Assembly (NCBI RefSeq): GCF_014217625.1
Contig: NZ_CP043642.1
Location: 1-64,000, forward strand
DNA length: 64,000 nucleotides
Reading direction: 5' to 3'
Origin: Leifsonia shinshuensis
GTDB taxonomy: Bacteria > Actinomycetota > Actinomycetes > Actinomycetales > Microbacteriaceae
Made by a program: the position numbers and the translations under genes. A model generated the notes under the pieces. It was not told the origin of the DNA. It saw nothing but the letters and a program-made list of their open reading frames with translations, and ran no database searches. Shown one piece after another: positions 25,539-35,054 of the stretch; positions within the stretch are counted from its first letter, which is position 1, and the number at the start of each line of letters is the position of its first letter.

Positions 25539-27223
25539 GCTGCCAGCCCCAGCTCGTCACGGGTGTGTGCCTGGCTTGCTTCGTAATCGGCAGCGTCGTT
25601 GCCTTCCCACCAGGCCGGCAAGCGTACGACTGCCGCGGGCAGGTTGCGGTAGAACATGACAGCCATCCCATCCTCGAGCGCGTGGAGACGTCCCACGGTG
25701 AAGACGTCCTGTTCCTGGGTAGACGCGGAGGTCGACGTGCCGTTGGGGCCGTCGGTGGTGGACTCCCGGGTGATCTCGCGCTTGTCGGCGAGGTTGGAGA
25801 GCTCGCGGAGGAAGTCGTAGTCACGCGAACCGCCGAAGAACAGCAAGCATGAGGAGAGCCGGATGATGGTGTCAGCGCCCTCGGCTCCGAATCGCTGCTC
25901 GCACTGCTTGCGGCCCTGCAGGATCGCGGCCACCTGAATTCCATGCCCGCGGCCATCGGTCATCAGCGAAGGCGCAGACGGCAGCGGGCACACGTTCGCC
26001 AGCTCATCCAGAACGATCGTGAGCACCGGGTTGAGAGGCTTCTGCTCGCCAGCGTCCATCGCCACCGACTGCAGCGACTCCACGAGCGCTGTGATGACGG
26101 GGGCGGCCAGGCCCTTTTTCTTGCTCATCAGGTAGAGGGTGTCCGTGGACGCGACGAACTGCTCCAGGTCGAGCATGATGACACCCTCGGCCGGGCACAC
26201 GGCGTCGAGGATCTCGTCGATCGCCAGCGCCTTGAGCAGGATGGTGATGGTCTGCTGCATGTTGTTGCGGGTCTCCACCGCTTCTCCACGCGCGAACGTT
26301 TTGAGGTCGCCGAACCAGCGGTGGTTGGCCTGCGGGTGCTCGCGGAGGATCGTGAACGGCGTGTTGATGCTGAGGTCCTGCATCCAGTCAATGACGTCGC
26401 GGAACGTGTACCTCTTGTCGCTACCCGGCATGCCGAGCGCGGCCGCGTGCATCATGCAGCGCAGGATCAACGAGGCCGATTCCTTGAAGAACCCCGAGTT
26501 CTTGGAGTCGCCGGACAGCGGCATGGCGTTGGCGATCGCATCCGCACGCTCCATCGCGACAGCAGGCTTCTCGCAGCCCGCAACGATGTCCCAATGGACG
26601 CGCCACTTCCAGGGAAGAAGTGTCCGGTACTCCGGGCCGAAGGTCAGCGCCCGACCGACCCGTCCACGGATCCACGCCGTCAGGAGAAACACATCCAGGC
26701 GCGTCGACGTCGTGACGCACGCGCCCGCGGCGCGGGCGACCATCTGCACGACGAAGCGGGTGGTCTTACCAGCACCGGAGGAGGCGACCACACAGAACGA
26801 GTCCTCGCTGGTGGCGTGGAAGGGCTTGCGACCAAGAAAGGCGAACGGATGCGGGAGGGCGAGGTCCCGGGCGTTCTGCTTGCGTCGGTGCCTGCCTGTC
26901 ATCAGTCCCTGGTCCTTCGCCGGCCGGCCGGGCCGACCGCGACGGGCCGCTCGAACAATCAGCCACCACGCCAGAGCGAACACTCCAAGGAACACCGCGA
27001 GCACGGCGAGGAAGAGCGGGAGCGGGGCAAGCACGACGCCGGCGGGAACGGACGCCCCAAATAGAGGACCGAGGACAACGGCCAGCAGAATCCTGACGTC
27101 ATCAGACGGGTCGAACATCGGCACACCTGAGGCGGTGATGGCCAGAGCAAGATGGGCGCCGACAGCTGCCAGCGCCAGGGCGATTCCCACCTGCAGGCGG
27201 AACTTCCATGTAGTGGAGGACAT
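25535..27223 (-). CDS. VirD4/TraG-type coupling protein (T4CP)
   Basis: 562 aa, the ATPase that hands the relaxase-DNA complex to the T4SS channel. Start ATG 27223 (GGGAAGG upstream). Two or three N-terminal membrane helices (about 8-90) precede Walker A VASSGAGKTTRF (about 144-155), Walker B LTIVLDELANVCPL (about 398-411) and GIQVAAILQGRKQCEQRFG, typical of VirD4/TraD. A Thr/Ser-rich linker and a short C-terminus follow. It pairs with the MobF relaxase at 13195. The frame is open upstream of the chosen start but is non-homologous there. Confidence 0.88.
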   Translation of the reverse strand: MSSTTWKFRLQVGIALALAAVGAHLALAITASGVPMFDPSDDVRILLAVVLGPLFGASVPAGVVLAPLPLFLAVLAVFLGVFALAWWLIVRAARRGRPGRPAKDQGLMTGRHRRKQNARDLALPHPFAFLGRKPFHATSEDSFCVVASSGAGKTTRFVVQMVARAAGACVTTSTRLDVFLLTAWIRGRVGRALTFGPEYRTLLPWKWRVHWDIVAGCEKPAVAMERADAIANAMPLSGDSKNSGFFKESASLILRCMMHAAALGMPGSDKRYTFRDVIDWMQDLSINTPFTILREHPQANHRWFGDLKTFARGEAVETRNNMQQTITILLKALAIDEILDAVCPAEGVIMLDLEQFVASTDTLYLMSKKKGLAAPVITALVESLQSVAMDAGEQKPLNPVLTIVLDELANVCPLPSAPSLMTDGRGHGIQVAAILQGRKQCEQRFGAEGADTIIRLSSCLLFFGGSRDYDFLRELSNLADKREITRESTTDGPNGTSTSASTQEQDVFTVGRLHALEDGMAVMFYRNLPAAVVRLPAWWEGNDAADYEASQAHTRDELGLAA

Positions 27224-27234
27224 GCGAACCTTCC

Positions 27235-27669
27235 CTAGCTGTGTGCGGCGACGAGACCGCTCCAGGCGGGCGTCGAAGCGATCAAAACCATGCCGATGGC
27301 GAAGACGACTGCCGAACCGGCCGACCAGAGGATCGCGTAGCGAAGCGTGACGCCCCTGAACTTGCGGCCACCGAGTATGCGGAAGATGACCGACGCGATC
27401 GTGACGATGATGGCGATCGCGAACCCTCCAGCGAGGGTGTACGTCAGCGCCTGCATATCCGTGGCCGCCTTCGCCAGCAGCGCCCACATGAACGCTGAGA
27501 TCGACCACACGGCCGCCGCTCGCGCAACACGGCGAGCCTTTTGGGGCAGCGGCCCCTTGTTCGCAAGTAGCGCGATCGCCAGTGCGACAAGAAAGGTGAG
27601 CGATCCGGCGCTCCCTACGGCCACGGCGGGCCAAGAGGTCCATTGGATCAAGGATGCGAATGTGAGCAT
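27235..27669 (-). CDS. Four-TM membrane protein of the T4SS operon
   Basis: 144 aa with GGAAGG before the ATG. Four hydrophobic stretches (roughly 12-37, 50-70, 78-97 and 112-132) with a basic loop PQKARRVARA. It lies between the VirB4 and coupling-protein genes. Size and topology suit a small channel subunit; no family recognised. Confidence 0.62.
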   Translation of the reverse strand: MLTFASLIQWTSWPAVAVGSAGSLTFLVALAIALLANKGPLPQKARRVARAAAVWSISAFMWALLAKAATDMQALTYTLAGGFAIAIIVTIASVIFRILGGRKFRGVTLRYAILWSAGSAVVFAIGMVLIASTPAWSGLVAAHS

Positions 27670-27690
27670 GGTGGCCTTCCGTTGGGGGGT

Positions 27691-29544
27691 TCAGCTAGCG
27701 ATGAGCGCTTCGTCGGGACGGAACACTCCGCACTGAGTGCAGAAGGCACCCGACGTCGTCTGTGAGTGGATTTCAGGAGAAATGCAGTTGGTGGCGAGCT
27801 GCAGGAAGCTGTCGTCGGTGAGGTCGGCGTGCTTCGCGCGGTTCGCCGCCGCGATGATCTCGGACCGGCGGCCGGTCAGCTCGATCTCGCGATACTCCTC
27901 GGCCGCCGACACTTCGTCTGCAGCGGCCTCCCAACCGGTGGCCGGCTTCAGCAGCGGCGGTGCGACGAACGGGCGAGGAGCTGCGGCGGTCGGCGTCTCG
28001 ATGCGGTGCCGGCCCGTTGCCTCAATGTCCCAGTTCGGCTCTTCCTCGACCGGGTCGGCGGTCCAACCGGTGGTGTCTGTCGGATCGGCGGCCGCGGGCG
28101 TGACGGAGCCGATTTCCTCGAACCGGTCGGAGGTCTTGAAGGTCTCCAACTCGTCCTCGGTCAAGTAGTTGCGCACGATGAAGGGCCGCTTGCCGATCTT
28201 CCACAAGCCGACACCCTGCGCGAGGCTGCGAACCTCGCGCACCTCCGCGTCGGTGAGCCCCAGAGCTTCCTTGGTCGCTGGGAGTACGTCTTCCTCCTGG
28301 CGGTACACGATGCGGATCTCCGCGTCGGTAAGGAGGCCCTGCGCGAGCGCGCGTGTTGCCGATCCTGCGTTCCCCACCATGTCGAGGTCGGTGATCCGAT
28401 GCATGATCAGCAAGTTGCACAGGCCATATTGACGGGCCAGCTTCCACTGCTCGCTCATCCGTAGCAGCATCTGCTCGTCGCGCAGCATCCGCCAGCCCTC
28501 GTCGTAGATGACGATGCGCTTGCCAGCGGCCGGATCCATGACCGCCGCCTCGAGCCACGCGGCCACGCAGGTTGTCGCCACCGAAAGCAGCGTCGCGGAG
28601 GCCCCCATGAACCCGCTGGTGTCCATGACCACGAACGGCGAATCGGCGTCAAACTTCACGGTCGACTCGCCGTCGAAAACCCCGGAGAGGTCGCCGTGGA
28701 CCAGGCGGCGAAGTCCGTGCGCGATGTCGGCGCCGTCCTCACGAGCCTGGTCGTCCTTCGTGTCGGTCAGCTGCTTGTAGACGTCGGTGATCGTCACCGT
28801 CTCGCCGGCGGGCGCCGCGATCGCCGCGACCAGCGCGACATCGAGCGCGGTGTGCTCACGCGGGCTGATGTCCCGGTGGATCAGAGACGGGATGATCGCT
28901 GTCAGCGTCAGCCGTCGGCGGGAGAGCACCAACGCGACCCACTCATCGTCGGACAGACGGCTATCCCGTGGTCCCTCGTCGAGCGGGTTGAGACGGTTCG
29001 CGCCGGACGGCGCGAGTGAGATGACGGTGCCGCCCATGGCCAGGGCAGGCGCAACCCACTCTCCCTTCGGGTCCGACGCGACCGCGACCTTGACCCCGAG
29101 GGTGCACATCCGGCAGGCGAAGGCTTTCGCGCCCGCGCTCTTGCCGGTGCCGACGGTGCCGATCCAGACCATGGAGGTGCCGGTGACCAGCTTCTGACGG
29201 TACAGCTCGTACGGGTCGAAGACGAAGTCGCCACCGCCCGAGAGCGAGCCGAGTTTGCCCATCCACGCGCCGCGGTGGCCGAGACCGACTTCGTTCAGGA
29301 ACGGGTACGCCGTCGACGCGGTCAGAGCGGTGGCCCGATGAGTCATCGGGTTTACACAGGTTGGTCCCCACCAGGAGTGCGCGGCTCGGACCCCCCATGC
29401 TGGAGGGACCGGATCGGTCGGGCCAGCCGCGGCTTTCTTCACGACCTCCGGCGCCATGAGCTCACGCACGAGCTTTTCTCTGGCCTTCCGCTGCTTCCGA
29501 GTCTCTCGGGGCGGGACGACAACGCCAACGAACTTGCGCTCCAT
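27691..29544 (-). CDS. VirB4-type conjugation ATPase
   Basis: 617 aa, the ATPase powering pilus or channel assembly. Walker A WIGTVGTGKSAGAKAF (about 127-142), SDPKGEW, Walker B region KRIVIYDEGWRML (about 345-357) and the VirB4-like LIMHRITDLDMVGNAG follow in order. A C-terminal extension of about 110 residues ends in a CxxC (CTQCGVF). Its start overlaps the stop of the SCO6880-like gene (TGATG). The N-terminal VirB4 domain is short because part of it seems to be carried by the upstream SCO6880-like protein. Confidence 0.85.
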   Translation of the reverse strand: MERKFVGVVVPPRETRKQRKAREKLVRELMAPEVVKKAAAGPTDPVPPAWGVRAAHSWWGPTCVNPMTHRATALTASTAYPFLNEVGLGHRGAWMGKLGSLSGGGDFVFDPYELYRQKLVTGTSMVWIGTVGTGKSAGAKAFACRMCTLGVKVAVASDPKGEWVAPALAMGGTVISLAPSGANRLNPLDEGPRDSRLSDDEWVALVLSRRRLTLTAIIPSLIHRDISPREHTALDVALVAAIAAPAGETVTITDVYKQLTDTKDDQAREDGADIAHGLRRLVHGDLSGVFDGESTVKFDADSPFVVMDTSGFMGASATLLSVATTCVAAWLEAAVMDPAAGKRIVIYDEGWRMLRDEQMLLRMSEQWKLARQYGLCNLLIMHRITDLDMVGNAGSATRALAQGLLTDAEIRIVYRQEEDVLPATKEALGLTDAEVREVRSLAQGVGLWKIGKRPFIVRNYLTEDELETFKTSDRFEEIGSVTPAAADPTDTTGWTADPVEEEPNWDIEATGRHRIETPTAAAPRPFVAPPLLKPATGWEAAADEVSAAEEYREIELTGRRSEIIAAANRAKHADLTDDSFLQLATNCISPEIHSQTTSGAFCTQCGVFRPDEALIAS

Positions 29545-31055
29545 CAGCTGGCCTTCCGTCGAAGGGAGGAGGTCGCCGAGGGGGCCAGTGCCAGCGGGAG
29601 CGACGCGCTGTTGAAGGCCGCTAACTGCTGCCCGTACATCAGGCGGACCTCCATGCCCTGGCCCTCGGCGGCGGTGGTGAATGCGGAGCAGTTCGCGTCC
29701 AGCTCCTCTTTGCTCAATCCCGTCACGGTGACCAGGCCGAGGAACTCGAGGTCGCCAAAACCGTGAACCAGCTCCTGCTCCCGCCGGGTGATGTCGACCT
29801 GCTCCTGGATCTCGAACTCGTCATCCGCTCGGTCGTTGCCCCGGCGCTGCCGTTCGAGCCGGTTGGCGTTGATCTTGCGCCGCTCAGCGCGGATGCGTCG
29901 GCGGGAGGTCTTCAGTGGAACCGGTGTGAAGTAGAGCGAGGCCGAGTGCTGGAACGGGAGGGTGGTGACGGCGCGGAGGAAGTCCGGAAGTGTGGGGATG
30001 CGTGGCCATTCGGTGACCTCGTACGTGGCGTGGAATGCGCCGTCGGTGCGCAGGTGGTCGACGAGCTCCTTCCCCCAGATCGGGCCCGCGCTGGCCGGGG
30101 CCACGCCGGCACGGGCGTCTGTTCGGTTCTCGATCGCGTCGGCAGCCTGTGGGTCGTACGCTTTCCGCATGACGGCGGCGCCCTCGCGCGCGCCCAGCCA
30201 GGACCGGACGGTGATGCCGCAATCGCGGAGGGATCCAGTGGTGGTGTCCACTTCGCGGGCCATGACGTTCGCGAGGCCGACTCGGCCTCCGCCCTGGGCT
30301 TTGACGTCGCGAGCCAGACGGTCTTTGTCAAGCACAACGACGATGAACTGCTCGTGCTGCGGGGAATTTGCGACGGCGTTGTCGAGGAGGACTTCGTACT
30401 GTTGACGCGCCCACCCGCTGACCGCCTGCGACGCACGCGGCTCGTAGTAGTCCCGAATCGCCGTCGGCGAAGACACCCGAGAGGTGAGGAGAACCTGGAT
30501 GCGCGCCAGACCCGGGTGCTTTACCAAAGAGGACTGGAACAGAGCCCAGGAATCCACGCGCTCCCGCTTCTGCGGATCATCCAGCAACGCATATCCCGGG
30601 GTGGTGACAGCGAGGACGGCGATGAAGGTGCCATGCACCCGGTCCTCGAAGATCGCCTCTCCCAGTTCGGTCTCGAATGCGGTAATCGAGCCGAGACCTC
30701 CCGGAAGCTGGAAGGTGCTCGACTTCTCCACATGGGTGACGACCGGTCGACGCCATTCGGTCTGTCCGAGCAGAGTACGCATCGTGTGTCCAATCTGTGC
30801 GATGAATCGGTTGATGAGGGGGTGTCCGTGCTCGTCCGACCACAGCCCGACGCCCACGAGCGCTGAGCCCGGGAGGAGCGCCACAGTGAGCGCGCCGATC
30901 GGGTCGTCGAGGTGGAACATGATCCACACGACGACGAGCACGACGCCGGATGCGGCAACTCCCACCTGTAGGTTGCTGAAGTTGCCGATGAAGCCGGCTC
31001 GGCGTCGTGCCGGGAACGAGACCTCCCGGGGCTTGTCAATCTGTTCGGCACTCAT
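29544..31055 (-). CDS. SCO6880-family (PrgI/VirB3-like) T4SS protein
   Basis: 503 aa. Two membrane helices near the N-terminus (about 30-66, VGVAASGVVLVVVWIMF and a second segment) are PrgI/VirB3-like. A large cytoplasmic part (RPVVTHVEKSSTFQLPGGLG, YALLDDPQKRERVDSWALFQ) resembles the N-terminal domain of VirB4, as in the actinobacterial SCO6880 family. No Walker motifs, so it is not an ATPase itself. Overlaps neighbours on both sides, consistent with a tightly coupled core complex. Confidence 0.8.
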   Translation of the reverse strand: MSAEQIDKPREVSFPARRRAGFIGNFSNLQVGVAASGVVLVVVWIMFHLDDPIGALTVALLPGSALVGVGLWSDEHGHPLINRFIAQIGHTMRTLLGQTEWRRPVVTHVEKSSTFQLPGGLGSITAFETELGEAIFEDRVHGTFIAVLAVTTPGYALLDDPQKRERVDSWALFQSSLVKHPGLARIQVLLTSRVSSPTAIRDYYEPRASQAVSGWARQQYEVLLDNAVANSPQHEQFIVVVLDKDRLARDVKAQGGGRVGLANVMAREVDTTTGSLRDCGITVRSWLGAREGAAVMRKAYDPQAADAIENRTDARAGVAPASAGPIWGKELVDHLRTDGAFHATYEVTEWPRIPTLPDFLRAVTTLPFQHSASLYFTPVPLKTSRRRIRAERRKINANRLERQRRGNDRADDEFEIQEQVDITRREQELVHGFGDLEFLGLVTVTGLSKEELDANCSAFTTAAEGQGMEVRLMYGQQLAAFNSASLPLALAPSATSSLRRKAS

Positions 31056-32374
31056 AGGCCTGCTCCTTCTTCTGGACGGTGGCGGGCGAGGCGGGGCGCG
31101 GTCCCCATCCCGTTACCCGCAGCATCGGCGGCTCCCTCGAAGCCTTCGCGCGCCTTGGTCGCCCCGGCCTTGACGACCTGGGCGGCTCCAGCCGCGATGC
31201 CGACTGGGCCGGCCGCGGCCGCGGCACCGCCCGCGGCGCCGCCAGCGGCCGCGCCCCCAGCCGATCCGGCGGCGCCCGCCTTCGCCCCGGTGGACGCGGC
31301 AACGGGCGCGGGGGATCCAGTCGACGTGGGGCCGCCTGCGCTCTTGATGGGCTTCACCGGGTCGCTGGAGCCGCCTCCGTCCGAACCGGACTTGCGCGGC
31401 ATCCACTGGCGGGCCTGTCCGGCGGTCTGTGCAGCTTGGCTGGCCCCTTGCCGGAGGGCACCTTCGCCTGCGGCTTGCGCGTAAGCGTGGCCGATCTCCA
31501 CGCCGAGAAAGCCGAAGAACTTCATCGCGATTAGCGGTGAGGCGGCCGCGACGAGGAAGGAGATCACCGCCACGCTGAACATGAGCAGGTTCATCTGGCC
31601 GCTGGCAGCCAGCATCTTCGCGCAGGTCGCGATGATGATCGCCGCGAGGGGCTTGGCGACCAGCAGCGAAACGGCGATCTGTAGCCACTTCAACGGCACG
31701 GATCGCCCCGCCTTCTCGGTGGGGAGGAACATGAAGGCGAGAGGGCCGAGGCCGATCATGACGATTAGCGCCCACCGGCGGAAGCCGAGCATCGCCATCA
31801 GCAGGAAGCCGCCCAGCGCGAGGCAACCAACGGCGATGAGCGGAATGATCGGGATGACCATCGTTGAGACGGCGCCGCCGACCATCCAGGACGGCGCGTT
31901 CCAGACGCCTCCTCCGGTGGTTTCCCACTGACCGTTCGAGGTGTTGTAGGTGAAATTGAGCGACTGCATCAGCGAGTCGGTGATCCCGCCCGCTGACTGA
32001 TTGAAGTAGTCGATGAGCGCTGTGGTGGTTTCGTCGAACCCGTGAATCGCGTACGGCCCGTACCAGAAGAGCACACGGGTGAGGACGACGAACCCCACAC
32101 CGCCGACTAGTGCGCGAAGGACGCCGTCGAGGCGTCCTCCGGCCGCTGACCGCATGAGCTGCCACACCATGGCCGCGACGGTGATGGGGGCGGCCAGCCA
32201 GAGGATGAGGTTTCCGACGTCCGTGCCGACGGCAAGGTCAGCCGTTGCGACGGTTCCGTCGAGATTGGTGGAGTCCATGTTGAACGTGTTCTTCACCACG
32301 TCGGCCGCGAAGTTCGCCAAGCCGACGATCATCCCGCCCATCAGGTTGTTGATCCAACCGAAGAGCCAATCCAT
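31052..32374 (-). CDS. VirB6/TrbL-like polytopic channel protein
   Basis: 440 aa from ATG 32374 (MDWLFGWINNLMGGMIVGLA). About six membrane helices with short loops (IILWLAAPITVAAM-type start, VIPIIPLIAVGCLALGGFLL and LLMFSVAVISFLVAAASPLI) precede a Gly/Ala/Ser-rich disordered tail of about 130 residues. This is the usual layout of the VirB6-like channel subunit in Gram-positive T4SS. Upstream in-frame codons are Pro/Arg-rich and rejected. Confidence 0.8.
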   Translation of the reverse strand: MDWLFGWINNLMGGMIVGLANFAADVVKNTFNMDSTNLDGTVATADLAVGTDVGNLILWLAAPITVAAMVWQLMRSAAGGRLDGVLRALVGGVGFVVLTRVLFWYGPYAIHGFDETTTALIDYFNQSAGGITDSLMQSLNFTYNTSNGQWETTGGGVWNAPSWMVGGAVSTMVIPIIPLIAVGCLALGGFLLMAMLGFRRWALIVMIGLGPLAFMFLPTEKAGRSVPLKWLQIAVSLLVAKPLAAIIIATCAKMLAASGQMNLLMFSVAVISFLVAAASPLIAMKFFGFLGVEIGHAYAQAAGEGALRQGASQAAQTAGQARQWMPRKSGSDGGGSSDPVKPIKSAGGPTSTGSPAPVAASTGAKAGAAGSAGGAAAGGAAGGAAAAAGPVGIAAGAAQVVKAGATKAREGFEGAADAAGNGMGTAPRLARHRPEEGAGL

Positions 32375-32393
32375 TGCTGTCCGCCCCCGCTGC

Positions 32394-32699
32394 TTAGGAG
32401 ATCGGGTTCTGGTGGCTGGACCAGTTGATGATCTGGGGGGCGGCGGCGATTGCGACCGCTCCGGCAATCGACCCGAAGACCATCCACTTGCCGCCGACCA
32501 CCTTGCGGTGATTGTCGGAACTCGAGCCGCCGACCCAGTTGATGATTCCCCACGTCAGGAAGATGACCATGACGATGAAGCCCAAGGTCATCAGGTTGCC
32601 GGCCTGCTCGCCGACCCAGTTGAAGAACGGCCACGTGTTCGACGGCTTCACGTTGACGTCGTCGCGAACGATGACCTCGGAGACTGCGGTGCTTGACAT
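32394..32699 (-). CDS. Small two-TM T4SS protein (VirB2/TrbC-position)
   Basis: 101 aa from ATG 32699, AAAGGA upstream. Two membrane segments (MTLGFIVMVIFLTWGIINWV and WMVFGSIAGAVAIAAAPQII) are joined by a short charged loop. A cleavable signal peptide is not evident. Size, topology and place before the VirB6-like gene suit a VirB2/TrbC-like pilin or channel subunit. Confidence 0.6.
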   Translation of the reverse strand: MSSTAVSEVIVRDDVNVKPSNTWPFFNWVGEQAGNLMTLGFIVMVIFLTWGIINWVGGSSSDNHRKVVGGKWMVFGSIAGAVAIAAAPQIINWSSHQNPIS

Positions 32700-32746
32700 T
32701 TGCTTTCCTTTGCTGAGGGTGATGAGCGGAGCCCCGCCCGGGGTGG

Positions 32747-33895
32747 TCAGAGGTTCGAGCGACCGACGTCCACGTGGACGTGGTTGCAGGTGTCGTTGAA
32801 GTCGACGAAGTGCGTGAACGTGATCTGCGTGTGAGCGGCCATCCGGCACTGGCGCTGGCCAAGCCCCATCGCTTCGGCAGGCGCCGCCTTGTCGAGCGCT
32901 CGAATCAGCTCGAGCGAGGGCGGGTTCGCCCCAGTGAGCGTCTGCCCGTTGATGGAGAAGAAGTCGATCGCGTGCCCGCCGCCGTCCTTGTAATGGAGGC
33001 TGTCGGTGCCGGCTCCTTCCACCTGGCCGGTGCACCTTCGGTTGATATCCGAGACGCCGACCTTGTCAAAGGCGCGGACCGCGGCGACAGCAATCTGCAG
33101 GATGCGGGTATCGATCTGGCAGTTGGCGACCGTCTTTCCTTCCGCAACCCACCGGATCTCCTTCAGGTGGTCCGGGGTGCTGCCGTAGAGCTTGCCCGCG
33201 TCGATCGCCTTCACGAGTTCGCCTGCGAGTGCGCGCGCGTCCCCGGATACCGGGCATTGCACGCCGCCGCCAGTCCCTCCACCGGCATCCTGGCTTCCGC
33301 CGGTCCATCCGACCTCGGCCGGGATCGCGATCGGCTGGATCGTCGGGGCCACGTCGTTGATCACCGCGGTGGCCTTCGGAATCCACTTGGCGTAGGCATC
33401 GGGGAACGCCGACACCTCTACCGCCTGTGCAGCCTTCCCCGGTTCCATTCCCTGCCACCCCGACACGGCGTTCAGGTGACGGAAGAACATCCCGGCTGCG
33501 TACGCCGGGTTCATGATCTGCTCGGCAGTGCCCCAGCCCATGGAGGGGCGCATCTGGAACAGGCCAAGCGAATCGCGATCGCCGTGGTTGAGGTTGCGCA
33601 GCCCAGATTCCTGCAGAGCGGCGATAAGGGCGACGATCTGCGCTTTCTGTTGAACGCTGGGATCGGTGAAAGCCGATTTGGAGACGCCGAGAATCGTCGC
33701 CGCATTCTGTGACTGTTCGGCGCTCAACTCCGAGGTGGACGGCGCCGACCCGCCCGGCTGGCAGGCCTGCGCGCCTCCCGCGACGACCAAGACGATGAAA
33801 GCGATCAGGCCCAGCGGGGAGAGCGCCATGACGATGGTCAGCACGATGCCGCCCCAGATCAGGGGCTTGCTGCCGTTGTCGTTACTGGAGGCCAT
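32747..33895 (-). CDS. Membrane-anchored cell-wall hydrolase (lysozyme-like plus M15-like domains)
   Basis: 382 aa. An N-terminal membrane helix (about 14-41) ends at a cysteine-containing segment. A lysozyme-like/SLT segment follows: IAALQESGLRNLNHGDRDSL with likely catalytic Glu96, then GLFQMRPSMGWG. The C-terminal domain has GGGHAIDFF and CNHVHVDVG, the zinc-binding pattern of M15 (VanY/D,D-peptidase-like) enzymes. It would open peptidoglycan for the conjugation channel (VirB1 role). It overlaps the upstream VirB8-like gene by 14 bp. Confidence 0.78.
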   Translation of the reverse strand: MASSNDNGSKPLIWGGIVLTIVMALSPLGLIAFIVLVVAGGAQACQPGGSAPSTSELSAEQSQNAATILGVSKSAFTDPSVQQKAQIVALIAALQESGLRNLNHGDRDSLGLFQMRPSMGWGTAEQIMNPAYAAGMFFRHLNAVSGWQGMEPGKAAQAVEVSAFPDAYAKWIPKATAVINDVAPTIQPIAIPAEVGWTGGSQDAGGGTGGGVQCPVSGDARALAGELVKAIDAGKLYGSTPDHLKEIRWVAEGKTVANCQIDTRILQIAVAAVRAFDKVGVSDINRRCTGQVEGAGTDSLHYKDGGGHAIDFFSINGQTLTGANPPSLELIRALDKAAPAEAMGLGQRQCRMAAHTQITFTHFVDFNDTCNHVHVDVGRSNL

Positions 33896-34841
33896 CGCCC
33901 ACCCGCCCGAAGTCGCCCATCTGAAGGGAGGTCAGCTTGTCCCGGAACGCCGGAGGAACGACGTACTCGGCCGAGCACGGAGCGACCATGACCACGAAGA
34001 TCGTCTGTTGCTCCGACTGGGGCTCCATGCCGGGCACGCTGCGGGTGATCGTGACGTCGTATGTCAGCCGGGTTTCGTATGAGGTGGTCGCCGGCCGGGC
34101 GCCGTTGCCCGCCGTCGTTGTGACCGCATTGATACGCACTTCGCTGGTCATTCCTCGGTTTGCCCACTGCTGCCACTGCTGCTCCGAGTACCCCAGCGAG
34201 GAGATGCGGTTGTCCCAGCTGCTGCCGGGTGTCTCCTTCTGATCGGGACCGTTGCCGTACCCGCCGACCGTCTCGTTCCAGGTGTCATGCAACGGGGTCA
34301 CGAAGTCGGACCAGTCGGCGCGACCAGTGTCGAAGGTGAACAGGTAGCCGATGAGCTGATTCGCGTAAGCGCGCGCCTCCGGGACGCGTGAGGAGGCGCA
34401 CTGCTGGACAGTCCAACGCTGCTCCAGCGGCACCGTCAGCTTCGAGTGCGGGACCGGCGCGGGGAAGGCCGCCAGTCCGGTCGACGGATCGGGGGTGGTC
34501 TCCGGGGCATCTGGATTGACCAGGGTGTTCGTGTTAGCGGGGATGCCTGGTCCGCCGATGTCCACAGTTCCATCCGCGGACGGCTGGGGGCTGCCCGTTC
34601 GTGTCGGACCCGACGTCGCGAACAGGTCGGAGCTTCCCGTGCCGGGGTCACTCGGATTCGCGGCGTGGCCGGGTGTGCGCGACGCTGCGTGCCCCGCGGG
34701 AGCATGCCGAGAGTTGACCAGCGCTCCCCCGACTACGAGGACGGTCAGCGCCACAACCAGGAAGGCTGCCAGGAAGATCGCTGCCTTGCCCTTCTTCGTC
34801 GACCAGAGCGCCTTCAGGGTTCTCGTGATCTTGTTCGTCAT
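33882..34841 (-). CDS. VirB8/TcpC-like bitopic T4SS protein
   Basis: 319 aa from ATG 34841 (AGGAG upstream; an in-frame GTG at 34856 is disfavoured). One membrane helix (AAIFLAAFLVVALTVLVVGG, about 22-41), a Ser/Pro/Gly-rich linker to about 140, and an extracellular NTF2-like domain (VTTTAGNGARPATTSYETRL, PGMEPQSEQQTIFVVMVAPC). This is the layout of VirB8/TrbF/TcpC proteins. First gene of the T4SS operon, 69 nt after the shared promoter-like element. Confidence 0.68.
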   Translation of the reverse strand: MTNKITRTLKALWSTKKGKAAIFLAAFLVVALTVLVVGGALVNSRHAPAGHAASRTPGHAANPSDPGTGSSDLFATSGPTRTGSPQPSADGTVDIGGPGIPANTNTLVNPDAPETTPDPSTGLAAFPAPVPHSKLTVPLEQRWTVQQCASSRVPEARAYANQLIGYLFTFDTGRADWSDFVTPLHDTWNETVGGYGNGPDQKETPGSSWDNRISSLGYSEQQWQQWANRGMTSEVRINAVTTTAGNGARPATTSYETRLTYDVTITRSVPGMEPQSEQQTIFVVMVAPCSAEYVVPPAFRDKLTSLQMGDFGRVGDGLQ

Positions 34842-34872
34842 TCCGGTCTCCTCCACAGGTCGGTGTCGAGGT

Positions 34873-34907
34873 CAGCTGGGCCGGGGGTGGAGGCCCCAGC
34901 CCAGCTG
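34873..34907 (-). promoter_or_regulatory. Hairpin in the T4SS operon leader
   Basis: CAGCTGGGC and GCCCAGCTG make a perfect 9-bp outer stem between the shared element and the first T4SS gene. A similar hairpin (GGCCGGA / TCCGGCC) occupies the same place in front of the pilus operon, so leader structure may be part of the control. Confidence 0.4.
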
Positions 34908-34910
34908 CCC

Positions 34911-34942
34911 TCATTACCTAGATGGCGGAAGTGCGCAGCGAG
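34911..34942 (-). promoter_or_regulatory. Shared regulatory element, copy A (T4SS operon)
   Basis: Read leftward: CTGCGCACTTCC then GCCATCTAGGTAATGA. The same 28 nt occur at 34989-35016 (rightward) and 52364-52391 (leftward) with one variable base. All three point toward the downstream operon, here with 69 nt to the VirB8-like start. Probably a promoter or activator site for a special sigma factor; no standard -35/-10 pair is obvious. Confidence 0.65.
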
Positions 34943-34986
34943 TTCGCCCGGGGGCATCCGCCCCGCAGAAAACGGGCCGTGAGGAT

Positions 34987-35018
34987 CACTGCGCACTTCC
35001 GCCATCTAGGTAGTGAGC
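34987..35018 (+). promoter_or_regulatory. Shared regulatory element, copy B (accessory operon)
   Basis: Rightward copy CTGCGCACTTCC-GCCATCTAGGTAGTGA at 34989-35016, arranged back-to-back with copy A so the two form a large inverted repeat about 46 bp apart. It lies 36 nt before the CDxCQ mini-protein start. Divergent identical signals imply that both operons are fired together. Confidence 0.65.
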
Positions 35019-35054
35019 AAGACTTCGCTCTCTCTGCACCTCGGAAGGACGATC